NCBI GenBank assembly: GCA_014379625.1
Contig: JACMLJ010000051.1
Span: forward strand, 1 to 64,000
DNA length: 64,000 nt
DNA from: Ferruginibacter sp.
GTDB lineage: Bacteria > Bacteroidota > Bacteroidia > Chitinophagales > Chitinophagaceae
Reading direction: 5' to 3'
Shown here: in pieces, positions 24,649 to 34,716 of the stretch
How positions within the stretch are numbered: position 1 is the first letter of the stretch
Layout: the number at the start of each line of letters is the position of its first letter
Made by a program: the position numbers and the translations under genes
The notes under the pieces: generated by a model
Database searches by the model: none
Seen by the model: only the letters and a program-made list of their open reading frames with translations
What the model was told of the DNA's origin: nothing

Positions 24649-25764
24649 ATGGGTAAAAAAGGCAAGGTTTTAATGGCAATGAGTGGCGGTATAGACAGTA
24701 CCGTAGCCGCCCTTATGTTGCATAAAGAAGGGTATGATGTAATTGGCATTACCATGAAAACCTGGGATTACGCCACCAGTGTGGGCACAACTGGTAAAAA
24801 AGAAACCGGCTGCTGTAACCTCGATAGTTTTAATGATGCCAGGCAGGCGGCTGTTCAGCATGGGTTTCCGCATTTCATACTAGATATCCGCGAAGAATTT
24901 GGCGATTTCGTGATCGATAATTTTGTAGAGGAATATATGGCCGGCCGCACACCTAACCCCTGCGTGATGTGCAATACGCACATAAAATGGCGCGCCTTAT
25001 TAAAAAGAGCTGACGCGCTTGGTTGCGATTTTATTGCGACGGGCCACTATGCACAAATTCATCAGCATACCAATGGCAGGTATTTTATCCGCAAGGGTAT
25101 CGACGACACCAAGGACCAGAGTTATGTACTATGGGGACTTCAGCAAGACCTGTTGAGCCGCACCTTACTTCCATTGGGCACTTATCACAAAACGCAAATA
25201 CGCCGTATGGCCCATGATTTTGGCTATCCTGAATTAGCAAAAAAGGCGGAGAGTTATGAAATATGTTTTGTTCCTGACAATGACTATCGCGGATTTTTAA
25301 AAAGGAACGTTAACGGGCTTGAAGAAAGGGTGAACGGTGGAAATTTTGTAGATAAAACGGGTAAAATCCTTGGTAAGCATAAGGGCTATCCTTTTTACAC
25401 CATCGGCCAGAGAAAGGGGCTCGACATTGCATTGGGTAAACCCGCCTTTGTAACCGCTATAGACCCTGGAACCAATACAATTGTGCTTGGCGAAGAAGAA
25501 GACCTGAAAGGCAGCGAAATGAACGTGGCCCGAATAAACTGGATCAAATATGAAGGCATTACAGAAGGAATGGAAATGCTAACAAAAATAAGATACAAAG
25601 ATAAAGGTGCGATCAGTAACCTGTACACATACGAAAACGGCATAAAAGTTCGTTTTTATGAGCAGGTAAAGGGTATCGCCCCCGGGCAAAGCGCCGTTTT
25701 TTACGATGGGGATGATGTGGTGGGCGGAGGAATAATTCAACGTGCCCCGGCCTACCCTCTATAG
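24649..25764 (+). CDS. mnmA: tRNA-specific 2-thiouridylase MnmA
   Basis: MnmA adds sulfur to U34 of tRNA Lys, Glu and Gln. The 371-aa protein has the PP-loop MAMSGGIDSTVAALML, the first catalytic cysteine in GRTPNPCVMCNTHIKW, FIATGHYAQI, the DQSYVLW segment, and the second cysteine in SYEICFVPDNDY. The C-terminal beta-barrel YTIGQRKGLDIA...GGGIIQRA is complete. It has its own promoter. Lipoprotein and protease genes follow on the same strand but need not be co-regulated. Confidence 0.97.
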   Translation: MGKKGKVLMAMSGGIDSTVAALMLHKEGYDVIGITMKTWDYATSVGTTGKKETGCCNLDSFNDARQAAVQHGFPHFILDIREEFGDFVIDNFVEEYMAGRTPNPCVMCNTHIKWRALLKRADALGCDFIATGHYAQIHQHTNGRYFIRKGIDDTKDQSYVLWGLQQDLLSRTLLPLGTYHKTQIRRMAHDFGYPELAKKAESYEICFVPDNDYRGFLKRNVNGLEERVNGGNFVDKTGKILGKHKGYPFYTIGQRKGLDIALGKPAFVTAIDPGTNTIVLGEEEDLKGSEMNVARINWIKYEGITEGMEMLTKIRYKDKGAISNLYTYENGIKVRFYEQVKGIAPGQSAVFYDGDDVVGGGIIQRAPAYPL

Positions 25765-25828
25765 CCGGGCTACTTAAGGAAGCAGCCTTTTCTTTCATTT
25801 GCTGGTCTGGTTAAGTAACTTTCTTATT

Positions 25829-26572
25829 ATGAAAAGAATTGTTTTATATTCAGGTGTTCTTACTGTACTGGCGCTAAGTGCGTGTAAAAAACAAACGGAA
25901 GAATTTTTAACCGCATCAATTGAAGAGTACTCCCCGCTTGTAGTTGGTAAATTTATTACCTACCAGTTAGATACCTTTAAATATTTAAAATTCGGTGTAA
26001 AAGACACTATTGTTACTTACCAGGTAAAACATGTAATCGATGCACTCATCAATGATAACCTGGGAAGGCCCGCTTACAGGATTATCCGGTATATACGCAA
26101 AACACCACAGCAGCCCTGGTTGCCCGATAACAGTTTTACAACGGTGAATACCGGCACTTCTTTAGAATTTATCGAAAACAACCAGCGGTTTTTAAAATTG
26201 AAACTACCGGTAAGGGATGGATATTCATGGAAAGGCAATACGTATATTGATACCTATTCTTTGAATTCGACCGTAAGATATCTAGATGACTGGGATTATA
26301 TGTATGAAGGGATAAACGAGCCACTTAATCTGGGAAACATCCATCTCGACAGCACTCTAACAGTAAACCAGCGGGATGAAGTAATAGGTATACCTTCCAA
26401 TCCAACTTCGTATAGCGAAAGAAATGTCGGTCTTGAAGTTTATGCAAAGGGAATCGGCCTGGTATACCGCAAATTTCTTCATACTATATTCCAGCCGGCC
26501 ACACCGGGTGTAGGCGCCGCTTATACCGATGACTCGTACGGAGTAACTTTCACTATGATCGACCATAATTAA
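25829..26572 (+). CDS. Hypothetical lipoprotein (247 aa)
   Basis: From the ATG at 25829 the protein has a short signal with lipobox LSAC (residues 14-17) followed by KKQTEEF. The rest is a mostly beta protein with no domain I recognise. It contains SPLVVGKFITYQLDTFKYLKFG near the N-terminus, a phrase I recall in other Bacteroidota lipoproteins. It probably faces the periplasm or surface. An earlier in-frame start at 25799 would precede the signal by ten residues. The S8 protease follows by 67 bp, so the two may be cotranscribed. Confidence 0.78.
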   Translation: MKRIVLYSGVLTVLALSACKKQTEEFLTASIEEYSPLVVGKFITYQLDTFKYLKFGVKDTIVTYQVKHVIDALINDNLGRPAYRIIRYIRKTPQQPWLPDNSFTTVNTGTSLEFIENNQRFLKLKLPVRDGYSWKGNTYIDTYSLNSTVRYLDDWDYMYEGINEPLNLGNIHLDSTLTVNQRDEVIGIPSNPTSYSERNVGLEVYAKGIGLVYRKFLHTIFQPATPGVGAAYTDDSYGVTFTMIDHN

Positions 26573-26639
26573 ACAGTCGGCCAATGGTGCATCTTTTCGG
26601 AGGATTTGATTGACTTCATGAATGGTTATCAATTACACT

Positions 26640-28595
26640 ATGAAGAAATTATTGCTTTTTATTTTAATTTTTACGATTCATCCTGCAAGTTTTGCTCAAT
26701 ATTCACGCTATATTATACAATTGAAGGATAAGGCCGGCACCCCGTTTTCCATAAGTAACCCTTCGCAATTTTTATCCCAACGCGCTATCAACAGGAGGGT
26801 TCGTTATAATATCCCTTTGGATCAAAGCGACCTTCCCGTTACGCCGCGCTATATCGACAGTATTCGTTTATCCGGTAAGGTTACCATTTTAACTGTGAGT
26901 AAATGGCTTAACCAGGTGTGCATTGTTACCACCGATGCCGCCGCCTTATCCAAAATAAATAACTTTTCTTTTGTTTCGGCATCGGCGCCAATCGCTGCAA
27001 GGCTTCAGTCAATTCCTGTTCCTGTGGATAAGCAATTGGATCCACCGGATGACGCGGCCCCTGTTCTACCAGCTAAACCGCAAGATCCCACAGATACTTA
27101 TAATTACGGTATTGCCTACCCGCAGATAGATTTACACAACGCCCGGTTTTTACACAACCTGGGTTTCAGCGGCGGGGGTATGCAAATTGCATTGATGGAT
27201 GCCGGGTTTTATCATTATAAAACCTTGCCCACTTTTGACAGCGTTCGAAATAACAACCAGGTTCTGGGTACATGGGACTTTGTGGCCAACGAGGAAAGTG
27301 TGAATGAAGATCACGTGCATGGAATGAATTGTTTTAGTACTATAGCAGCTAACCTGCCAGGATCCTTTGTAGGTACTTCCCCCAAAAGCTCCTTTTATTT
27401 ATTCCGCACAGAAGATATATCGAGTGAATACCCCGTTGAAGAGCAAAACTGGGTAGCGGCCGCAGAAAAAGCCGATAGTCTCGGTGTGGATATTTTTTCC
27501 GTATCGCTCGGTTATAACCTTTTTGACAACAGCAGTTTTAATTATTCCTACGCTCAAATGGATGGAAATACTACCATTATTTCAAGAGGCTGCGATTTGG
27601 CTGCTAAAAAAGGTATTCTGGTTGTGGTTGCTGCAGGTAACGCCGGTAACAGTAACTGGAAATATATTACCACTCCCGCGGATGCCGATAGCGTATTAGC
27701 GGTAGGCGCAGTAAACGTTGCCAGGCAAACTGCAGGCTTTAGCAGTTATGGCCCTTCGGCCGACGGACAAGTAAAGCCGGATGTTGCAGCTATCGGGCTT
27801 AACGCAGTGATTGCTGATCAAAATACCGGAGGACCTGTTTATAATAACGGCACTTCTTATGCATGTCCCATTATGGCCGGGATTGTAACCTGCCTCTGGC
27901 AGGCATTTCCCGAAGTAAATAATATGGGCATCATTGATATAATGCGTAAATCATCCGACAAAACAAATACACCGGATGACCGCACAGGTTATGGCATACC
28001 GGACGCAAAAAAAGCTTTCGTTTCTCTCCTTAAAAAATCATATACCGGGCAAATCACAATTGATAGTGACTGTAAAACCCGGATTGCCTTTACGGTAAAA
28101 AAAAGCAGCAATATGAATATCGTTGTTGAAAGAAAATTACCAACTGATATAAATTATGTGGCTTTAACTACAATTGGTTTTACCGGTAGTTTTTTATCCG
28201 GTGACGTTAATTATACGGATGATCTTACCGGATTGGCGGCAGGGATCACTATTAAGTATCGTTTAAAAATGACTATTGCTGCCGATACCAGTTTTTACTT
28301 AGATTCCGTTACGGTAAATTATGGGCAGTCATGCAATACCGTCACTGAAAACATCACCATTGGACCTAATCCGGTAACCGATAATCTCATCGTACTGGTA
28401 GCAAGAAATACCCCCGTGAAAGCCACTGTTATCATTCATTCTATACCCGGACAAATAGTTTACAGTACAACACAGCAGGTAAGCGGCGCCCAAAACATCA
28501 TCATCCCCATGAAACAAATGAGCAGGGGTATTTACTTTGTAACGGTATTTTTAAATGATAAAAAGGAACTGGTAAAAAAGATCGTAAGGAATTAG
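26640..28595 (+). CDS. Secreted S8 (subtilisin-like) protease with T9SS sorting domain
   Basis: A signal peptide (MKKLLLFILIFTIHPASFAQ) is followed by a propeptide-like region to about residue 140. The catalytic domain has the Asp in IALMDAGFY, the His in EDHVHGMNCF and the Ser in NNGTSYACPIMAG. The C-terminal 80 residues form a type A T9SS sorting domain with IGPNPVTDNL, VIIHSIPGQIVYS and SRGIYFVTVFLNDKKELVKKIVRN. It is therefore exported across the outer membrane and probably surface-attached. The propeptide contains the ERAINRR-like stretch QRAINRRVRYNIPLDQSDLPV that I recall from Bacteroidota S8 relatives. Target unknown. Confidence 0.92.
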   Translation: MKKLLLFILIFTIHPASFAQYSRYIIQLKDKAGTPFSISNPSQFLSQRAINRRVRYNIPLDQSDLPVTPRYIDSIRLSGKVTILTVSKWLNQVCIVTTDAAALSKINNFSFVSASAPIAARLQSIPVPVDKQLDPPDDAAPVLPAKPQDPTDTYNYGIAYPQIDLHNARFLHNLGFSGGGMQIALMDAGFYHYKTLPTFDSVRNNNQVLGTWDFVANEESVNEDHVHGMNCFSTIAANLPGSFVGTSPKSSFYLFRTEDISSEYPVEEQNWVAAAEKADSLGVDIFSVSLGYNLFDNSSFNYSYAQMDGNTTIISRGCDLAAKKGILVVVAAGNAGNSNWKYITTPADADSVLAVGAVNVARQTAGFSSYGPSADGQVKPDVAAIGLNAVIADQNTGGPVYNNGTSYACPIMAGIVTCLWQAFPEVNNMGIIDIMRKSSDKTNTPDDRTGYGIPDAKKAFVSLLKKSYTGQITIDSDCKTRIAFTVKKSSNMNIVVERKLPTDINYVALTTIGFTGSFLSGDVNYTDDLTGLAAGITIKYRLKMTIAADTSFYLDSVTVNYGQSCNTVTENITIGPNPVTDNLIVLVARNTPVKATVIIHSIPGQIVYSTTQQVSGAQNIIIPMKQMSRGIYFVTVFLNDKKELVKKIVRN

Positions 28596-28669
28596 GGATA
28601 AAAGTTAATGGGTAATGCTTTCAAACGGGTTAACAGCAGTGTTTATTAAAAGCTGGTGCAGTATCCACC

Positions 28670-29863
28670 CTATAATTTTCTGAAAACAGCAACAAACATA
28701 CTGTCTGCTTTCTTATCATACCCCTTCAGCATTTGCTGCTGCAATAATTGACAATTAAAATTTTCAGCAATAAATTCCGATATGGCTTCATTCTCATTTT
28801 TAAAAACAGAACAGGTAATATAGATGAACATGCCGCCTGTTTGCAGGTGTGGCATCACGCTGGAAATAATTTTTTTTTGCAGGTCGCTGTACTCTTTAAT
28901 AGCTGGTTGTTTAAAAAAATACATTTGCTCCGGCGTTCGGCTCCAGGTGCCGCTACCACTGCATGGAACATCACAAATAATCAGATCAAAACAGGGTCCT
29001 CCCGGGGTAAAATCGGCACTGGTAATATCTGCAATAAAATATTTATATTCTTTTATACCGGCTTTTTTAAACCTCCGGTGAAGGTTTAAAATAATATTTG
29101 CCCTGATATCTGAAACGGTAAGATTGATCTTCCTGTTTACGATATCATTTAATAAAATTGATTTCCCGCCACTTGCCGCACAACAATCCCATACTGACAA
29201 ATCTGGTTTCGATTTAGTTTGCGGGGCATCGGTATCTACATCACCATTCCTTAAATAATCCAGCACTTTTTGTGAATGGTAATCCTGCACTACCACTTCT
29301 TTGTCGATAATAAAAAAATCGTCTACTTTTTCCGAAACCCTCATTCGTACACAATCATCGCCCGCCCATTGCCAGGATAATTTTAATTTCTCCAATTTCT
29401 TTAATACCGAAGTTTTGGTTTGTGGACGAATGCGCAGGAATAGATCCGGCTGCACGAGGAAAGATTTACAGAACTCACCAGTTTCAATTCCATCACTCAG
29501 CTCATTACTGAAAGGAAAAATATCCGCGATAAGAAATCCGGGATCGAGCGTAGCTAATTTCTCATTGATGGGAAGGGTCATTTTTTTATTCCATTCGGGA
29601 TTCAGTTTTTCCATTAATTCCGATGGCTCCGATTCGCATAAAAAAGTAGCCTCCAGCATTTTTTGATCCGATGAAATCCCCTTACCGGCAAATCCCAGCC
29701 TGAAAAAATTGTAACAAAGAGTGGAGATAAGGCGCCTGTCTTTAGCGCCATACTTTTTATTGGCAGCAAAAAACTGTTTTATAAAAATGGCAAAAGGCTT
29801 TTCTCCTTTATATTTTTCAACTATAGTTTTGGCGGAATTGATATAGGAGTGGAAACGGCTCAT
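28670..29863 (-). CDS. RsmB-type rRNA cytosine-C5 methyltransferase
   Basis: The 397-aa protein from the ATG at 29863 (MSRFHSYINSAK) has an N-terminal NusB-like helical region with FFAANKKYGAKDRRLISTLCYNFFR, then a methyltransferase domain with WDCCAASGGKSILL, ICDVPCSGSGTWSRTPEQ and ITCSVFKNENE. The motif IV cysteine is in DVPCSGSG; the motif VI cysteine is in the TCS of ITCSVF. A longer form from 29914 would add 17 residues lacking family character. It is a paralogue of the 7.5-kb gene, which has no NusB-like part. Confidence 0.9.
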   Translation of the reverse strand: MSRFHSYINSAKTIVEKYKGEKPFAIFIKQFFAANKKYGAKDRRLISTLCYNFFRLGFAGKGISSDQKMLEATFLCESEPSELMEKLNPEWNKKMTLPINEKLATLDPGFLIADIFPFSNELSDGIETGEFCKSFLVQPDLFLRIRPQTKTSVLKKLEKLKLSWQWAGDDCVRMRVSEKVDDFFIIDKEVVVQDYHSQKVLDYLRNGDVDTDAPQTKSKPDLSVWDCCAASGGKSILLNDIVNRKINLTVSDIRANIILNLHRRFKKAGIKEYKYFIADITSADFTPGGPCFDLIICDVPCSGSGTWSRTPEQMYFFKQPAIKEYSDLQKKIISSVMPHLQTGGMFIYITCSVFKNENEAISEFIAENFNCQLLQQQMLKGYDKKADSMFVAVFRKL

Positions 29864-29922
29864 CCAGTAAAAATATATAGAGCTTGAATATAAATCAACT
29901 CTGCAAAATAGCATTCAGATAT

Positions 29923-31173
29923 TTACAATTCTAATAAGGCTTTAACCGGGTCTTTACCAAATAAAAGCAATGAGGGATTTTCGAGCAATTCCTTCACCCT
30001 TACCAAAAAACTTACGGATTCCCTGCCATCAATAACACGGTGGTCGTAACTTAGCGCCAGGTACATCATTTGTTTAATTACTATTTGTCCTCCGACAGCC
30101 ATGGGCCGTTCCTGGATTTTATGCATACCCAGTATGGCGCTTTGCGGAATATTAATGATTGGTGTACTCATTAAAGAACCAAAAACCCCGCCATTGGTAA
30201 TAGTAAAAGTTCCGCCGCTCATCTCTTCTATCGTCAATTTATTTTCTTTAGCTTTTGTTGCCAGTTCCACTACTTTTTTCTCAATTTCAGCCATACTTAA
30301 ACTTTCGGCATTACGGATTACTGGCACAACCAGGCCCTTAGGCGCAGATACAGCTATTGATATATCGCAAAAATCGTGGTAAACTATATTTTCACCATCG
30401 ATCATGGCATTTACGGCGGGCCATTCCTGCAATGCAAAGCAACAGGCTTTGGTAAAGAAACTCATAAATCCAAGATTGACAGCATGGGTTTCTTTAAATT
30501 TTTCTTTATTTTTCGTTCTGATTTCCATGATAGCGCCCATATCTACTTCATTAAAAGTAGTGAGCATGGCCGTGGTATTTTTGGCTTCAACCAGGCGACG
30601 GCTAATGGTTTTACGGAGGTTACTCATTTTTTCGGAACGCTCATTACGCCCAAATAACTCTACCCCGGGTTTTCGTCCGGGATTATTGATTGCTTCCAGT
30701 ACATCCTGCTTCACAATCTTACCATTACTGCCGCTCGGAATCACTGATTTTAGATCTACTTTTTTATCGGCGATAATAGCCGCTGCCACAGGAGTGGTCT
30801 TTTTTTCCTGTTTACTGGTTGCGGGTTGCGGGGTTGTGGATGCCGCAGCCGTGGTTTCCTTTGAATCCGGGGATGCAGCAACCGGTTCGCTTTTTATTTC
30901 CGTTGGTGCAGCTTCGGCATCTCCCCCGGGCTTTGTTGCATTGGTATCTATACTACAGGCAATATCACCTATTTTCAAGGTATCGCCTTCAGCAGCAACA
31001 ATTTTTAAAATACCGGCCTGTTCCGCGTTGATTTCAAAAGTGGCCTTTTCACTTTCCAATTCCGCAATTACTTCGTCCCTTTCTACCCAATCACCGTCTT
31101 TTTTAATCCATTTTACGAGAGTAACCTCAGTGATACTCTCGCCAACAGACGGTACTTTTATTTCAATTGCCAT
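29923..31173 (-). CDS. sucB: Dihydrolipoyllysine succinyltransferase (2-oxoglutarate dehydrogenase E2)
   Basis: E2 transfers the succinyl group from E1 to CoA. The 416-aa protein has a lipoyl domain with the lipoyl Lys at residue 43 in [11 protein letters not shown], an Ala/Pro-rich linker, a peripheral subunit-binding domain with [19 protein letters not shown], and the acyltransferase domain ending in [19 protein letters not shown], which carries the catalytic His. It lies on the minus strand 3.5 kb downstream of sucA, with two opposite-strand genes between. In many related genomes, as I recall, sucA and sucB are adjacent. Confidence 0.95.
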   Translation of the reverse strand: MAIEIKVPSVGESITEVTLVKWIKKDGDWVERDEVIAELESEKATFEINAEQAGILKIVAAEGDTLKIGDIACSIDTNATKPGGDAEAAPTEIKSEPVAASPDSKETTAAASTTPQPATSKQEKKTTPVAAAIIADKKVDLKSVIPSGSNGKIVKQDVLEAINNPGRKPGVELFGRNERSEKMSNLRKTISRRLVEAKNTTAMLTTFNEVDMGAIMEIRTKNKEKFKETHAVNLGFMSFFTKACCFALQEWPAVNAMIDGENIVYHDFCDISIAVSAPKGLVVPVIRNAESLSMAEIEKKVVELATKAKENKLTIEEMSGGTFTITNGGVFGSLMSTPIINIPQSAILGMHKIQERPMAVGGQIVIKQMMYLALSYDHRVIDGRESVSFLVRVKELLENPSLLLFGKDPVKALLEL

Positions 31174-31443
31174 TATTATTTTTTATTTCCGCGAATTTCG
31201 GATAATTTAAAGTATTAATAAAATCGTTTTCAAAAATAAACAGAGGATCCAATAAAATGCCTGAACTACCCTTTTGGGTGTATTGCATTTTTAAAACTCA
31301 TTATTTATCTTTATATTCGGTGATTAAGTACCAATTAATAATTTGCAGTACCCGTTTACTAAATAATATATTACCACTTAAAAATAAACCTATAATTTTA
31401 ACAAGCCTTTACATCACTTTAATTATTTATAAATTTTTGCTCC

Positions 31444-33066
31444 ATGAAGCTCAAAAAAATACACACAACGTTTTTGGTGATAGCCATTGCAGCAGCTAAC
31501 GTTGCATCGGCACAGTTATTCATTGACAACGCTACATTTCTGATTGAAACTGGTGCTACCGTAACCGTACAGGGAGATATTACCAGTAATGTAAGCATAC
31601 AGGGAGCCGGCAAGGTATTGCTGAAAGGTACCAGTTTGCAGAATGTTAATATGAATAACGGGGGTGCCGCCACCAACGCTTATACCATTCCTAACCTGGA
31701 AATAGACAATACAGCCAATGTGGTTTTAACAGGCAATTGTAAGGTAGGGACTTCCCTCCTGTTTACAAACGGTAAAGTACAACTGGGGAATTTTAATTTC
31801 CTGCTTGATGCGGCCACCACGGTAGCAGGTGCGGCTGATAATAAATTTTTAGAAACCAACGGAACGGGCTTCGCTCAGCGAAATATTGGCAATGCTGCTG
31901 CTGCCAACCAGGTTTTACCTGTGGGCGCCGGAACAAGATACACCCCCATTTCACTTACCCATGCAGGCGGAACCTATGCATCTGCTTTATTAGGCGCCCA
32001 GGCTAAAACTGGTAAAAGCCCCAACAGCCATCCGCGTGTGGAATCTTATGCTAATGTTTACTGGCCGGTTGCAACAACCGGGGTTACAGGTGGAACATTT
32101 AGTGGTACCGGTACCTACCCTCCCGATGCAGCCCCCGGATTCACCGGAACAGAGGCAGATATCAGGGCAATGGGTTATAATGGAACAAACTGGAGCCTTA
32201 CAGGAGAAACGCACGACTTTACCGCAAATACATTGACTGCCCAGGTAGGGGCCAATGCCGGGCAGATTTTCGGAATGAACAGGTTTCTCCTGATGAATTC
32301 GAAAGTATTGCTGCAGGGGGCAAATCCGGTTGGCGGGGTTATGAGCGATGGATTACGTGCTGCGCCATCCGTTATTCCAACCACTGAACCATACAGGGGT
32401 GCACCATTCAATTTTACCAGTTTAAACGGTGGTGTGCAGGAAGTTGTTCCCGCTTCTGTATTTAATGATTTGGGTACAAACAACAATATAGTTGATTGGG
32501 TTTACCTCGAATTGAGGAATAATGTTACTACCGGCAGTGTGCTGCTACAAACCCGTTCAGCATTTGTACAAAAGGATGGTGATATTGTTGATGTTGATGG
32601 CACAAGCCCGTTATATTTTAAGAACCTGGATGCAGGCGACTACACTGTAACGGTCCGTCATAGAAATCATATGGCCATTTCAACGAATAATACAGTCGGG
32701 TTTTACAAAAACCTGACGCTTTCTTCTTCCACACCTGTGCTGGATTTTGCGTCTCCGGCAACGAATGTATTGGGTGTGGCGAATACTAACTACGTGCAAA
32801 CCGGAGGGTTCAATATGATGTATGCCGGAAATGCGAATTTTAATACTATCGTTAATTACAGCGCATTGGGCAACGACAGGTTATATCTTTTAAACACTAT
32901 TTTGAGTGGAACTTCTACGGGTTCGGTACCAGGATATAGCGTGGGGGATTTGAACATGAATAAAATTGCCAATTATTCTGCCTTGGGTAACGACAGGTTA
33001 TATCTTCTGAACACTGTATTAGCCGGTTCGTCTGTAAGTTCTAAAAACCAGGTACTGCCAAATTAA
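31444..33066 (+). CDS. Secreted protein with C-terminal dockerin-like repeats (540 aa)
   Basis: A signal peptide (MKLKKIHTTFLVIAIAAANVASAQ) precedes a mainly beta region rich in Thr, Asn and Gly. Residues 300-440 resemble a carbohydrate- or adhesion-type beta domain with VYLELRNNV. The last 90 residues contain two 40-residue repeats, each with N-x-x-NYSALGNDRLYLLNT, an Asp/Asn-rich loop resembling the calcium loop of dockerins. No standard T9SS sorting domain follows. It is close upstream of a T9SS gene and both lie between sucB and sucA. Likely secreted; function unknown. Confidence 0.82.
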   Translation: MKLKKIHTTFLVIAIAAANVASAQLFIDNATFLIETGATVTVQGDITSNVSIQGAGKVLLKGTSLQNVNMNNGGAATNAYTIPNLEIDNTANVVLTGNCKVGTSLLFTNGKVQLGNFNFLLDAATTVAGAADNKFLETNGTGFAQRNIGNAAAANQVLPVGAGTRYTPISLTHAGGTYASALLGAQAKTGKSPNSHPRVESYANVYWPVATTGVTGGTFSGTGTYPPDAAPGFTGTEADIRAMGYNGTNWSLTGETHDFTANTLTAQVGANAGQIFGMNRFLLMNSKVLLQGANPVGGVMSDGLRAAPSVIPTTEPYRGAPFNFTSLNGGVQEVVPASVFNDLGTNNNIVDWVYLELRNNVTTGSVLLQTRSAFVQKDGDIVDVDGTSPLYFKNLDAGDYTVTVRHRNHMAISTNNTVGFYKNLTLSSSTPVLDFASPATNVLGVANTNYVQTGGFNMMYAGNANFNTIVNYSALGNDRLYLLNTILSGTSTGSVPGYSVGDLNMNKIANYSALGNDRLYLLNTVLAGSSVSSKNQVLPN

Positions 33067-33103
33067 ATTAACTCATTCAAATAATTGATCTAAAAATACC
33101 ACC

Positions 33104-34288
33104 ATGAAGAAAGTAATTTTATTATTGATAACAATTGCCGGAATGCTTTCGATAAGCAACGCACAGCGCGTTCGGGGTACTTTAAGAAATGCCACCGGCC
33201 TGCCAAATTCAAACGAAGTAATTGTATCAATTAAGCCTACTGCTGCATTTAACGCACTAATCTCCAATTTGATAGTGTCTGTACAAATACCAACTTCAGT
33301 TGGCGCCCGCCCGGTAGTGAATTTTACCAACCTTCAACCCTCCTTGTTTGCTACATGGACTCAATTGGATGCGGACCAGGGTGACGGCTTTTATACCTGG
33401 GGATTCAATTGCGTAGCTCCCGGAGCCAGTAACACTGATGCAACAGCCTGGTCGACAGCAGAACTGGATGTGCTAAAAATCAGTTTTGTCGGTAATACTG
33501 CTACTCCATTTACAGCCAGGTTATGTCATTATTTAGATGGGGGGACCGGGTCATTTGCTCTTTTTTATGTTGAAACCAATCTAGCTGCTGTTAACGGCGG
33601 CGTACTATCAGACTGGGGCAGCCTGTTTTATGGTACCGGCGCTACAAACGGTATTCAGGCAGCAGGAAGTATCGGTGTACCAAATGCGCAGTATTCCTTT
33701 GCGCCCGTTCCAAACATAGTCCTTCCGGTTAAATTCCTCGGCTTTACCGCCACCAGAAGGGATAACAGTGCGATACTTAACTGGCAGATTGAAAATGAAA
33801 GTGACATTACTGACCGTTATGAAATTGAAAGAACCTTAAATGGAGCGGACTTCAGGAAAGTGTATACCGTACCAGCAAAAAACAACGGCAATTCAAGTAA
33901 TGCCTATGTTTTAACTGACCTTAATTTATCAGCTATACGTTCTTCAGGAATTTTCTATTACCGCATAAAGCAGGTTGACAAGGATGGCCGGTTCGTTTAT
34001 TCCGAAATAAGAAGCGTTCGGTTGAACAGCCGGGGAATAGCAATTGGTGTTTTTCCTAATCCAATCAGGGAATTTGCAAACCTAACCATTGATCTTGAAC
34101 AGGATGCCAGTGCAACCATTTCTATTAATGATGCATCCGGTAAACAAATGAAAAATATTCAAATGCAGCTTTTTAAAGGTGCAAATATCAAGAAAATTAA
34201 TATGGCCAGTCTTGCCGCAGGAAGTTATATGTTAAAAATACAGACATCAGAAGAAATTAAAACTATCCAGGTAGTTAAAACAAATTAA
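33104..34288 (+). CDS. Secreted protein with T9SS type A sorting domain (394 aa)
   Basis: It has a signal peptide (MKKVILLLITIAGMLSISNAQ), an N-terminal beta domain of about 190 residues reading like a cohesin-like or adhesive sandwich, then the segment LPVKFLGFTATRRDNSAILNW, a fibronectin-like module common before sorting domains, and a C-terminal sorting domain FPNPIREFANLTIDLE...AAGSYMLKIQTSEEIKTIQVVKTN. The dockerin-like gene lies 37 bp upstream. A cohesin-like partner for that gene is an attractive but unproven idea. A terminator follows. Confidence 0.85.
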   Translation: MKKVILLLITIAGMLSISNAQRVRGTLRNATGLPNSNEVIVSIKPTAAFNALISNLIVSVQIPTSVGARPVVNFTNLQPSLFATWTQLDADQGDGFYTWGFNCVAPGASNTDATAWSTAELDVLKISFVGNTATPFTARLCHYLDGGTGSFALFYVETNLAAVNGGVLSDWGSLFYGTGATNGIQAAGSIGVPNAQYSFAPVPNIVLPVKFLGFTATRRDNSAILNWQIENESDITDRYEIERTLNGADFRKVYTVPAKNNGNSSNAYVLTDLNLSAIRSSGIFYYRIKQVDKDGRFVYSEIRSVRLNSRGIAIGVFPNPIREFANLTIDLEQDASATISINDASGKQMKNIQMQLFKGANIKKINMASLAAGSYMLKIQTSEEIKTIQVVKTN

Positions 34289-34315
34289 ATAGCTCACTAC
34301 ATATTTATACTAAAA

Positions 34316-34341
34316 GCCTGCCCATTGTGGCGGGTTTTTTT
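34316..34341 (+). terminator. Rho-independent terminator after the T9SS protein gene
   Basis: CCTGCC (34317-34322) pairs with GGCGGG (34329-34334), followed by seven T. Confidence 0.75.
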
Positions 34342-34344
34342 GTA

Positions 34345-34594
34345 TCTGCAACTTATTACCGACAACCAGTTAATGTTTGCCATCAGGGAGCCATTTGCAA
34401 GTAAGAGAACGCAAACTGGCATTGTTGCCGGCATTTTAACCGGGTCATCTAAACTTATAATTGAATCCTTTATGCCAAACTATGGTTTAATATTTTATGA
34501 TGGTATAGAAGCAGATTTTATCAAATTTAATGCAGGCTGTATTGCAACCATCGGAATAGCAAAAGAAAAGGTGAAACTCGTTTTGCCCGGGTGA
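34345..34594 (+). pseudogene. Probable 3' remnant of an NAD-kinase-like gene
   Basis: The translation in the frame ending at 34594 contains MFAIREPFASKRTQTGIVAG, SFMPNYGLIFYDGIEADFI and FNAGCIATIGIAKEKVKLVLPG. The DGIEADF...FNAG.IATIG.A...LV pattern reminds me of the C-terminus of an NAD(+)/NADH-kinase-like family. The region begins abruptly just after the terminator of the T9SS gene, with no start codon of its own that fits, so the 5' part is missing. This rests on memory of the family and is moderately uncertain; it may also be a short unrelated gene. Confidence 0.4.
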
Positions 34595-34663
34595 GTAAAA
34601 ATACGGCAGGAGACCTCCAATTCAGCTTTACAGTGTTGCTGGTGGATGCTAACACCTTAAAAT

Positions 34664-34692
34664 AAAAAAAAGCCGGCCATTAACCGGCCGGC
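34664..34692 (-). terminator. Rho-independent terminator of sucA
   Basis: GCCGGCC (34672-34678) pairs with GGCCGGC (34686-34692); on the minus strand the stem is followed by an eight-T run. It is just after the sucA stop. Confidence 0.88.
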
Positions 34693-34716
34693 ACTATCGT
34701 TTTAAAATATTATTGC

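Larger units (their letters stand above)
34289..34716. other. Gap between the T9SS gene and sucA
   Basis: This 428-bp gap holds a terminator (34316-34341), a likely kinase gene remnant (34345-34594) and the sucA terminator (34664-34692). Nothing else is recognised. Confidence 0.65.
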
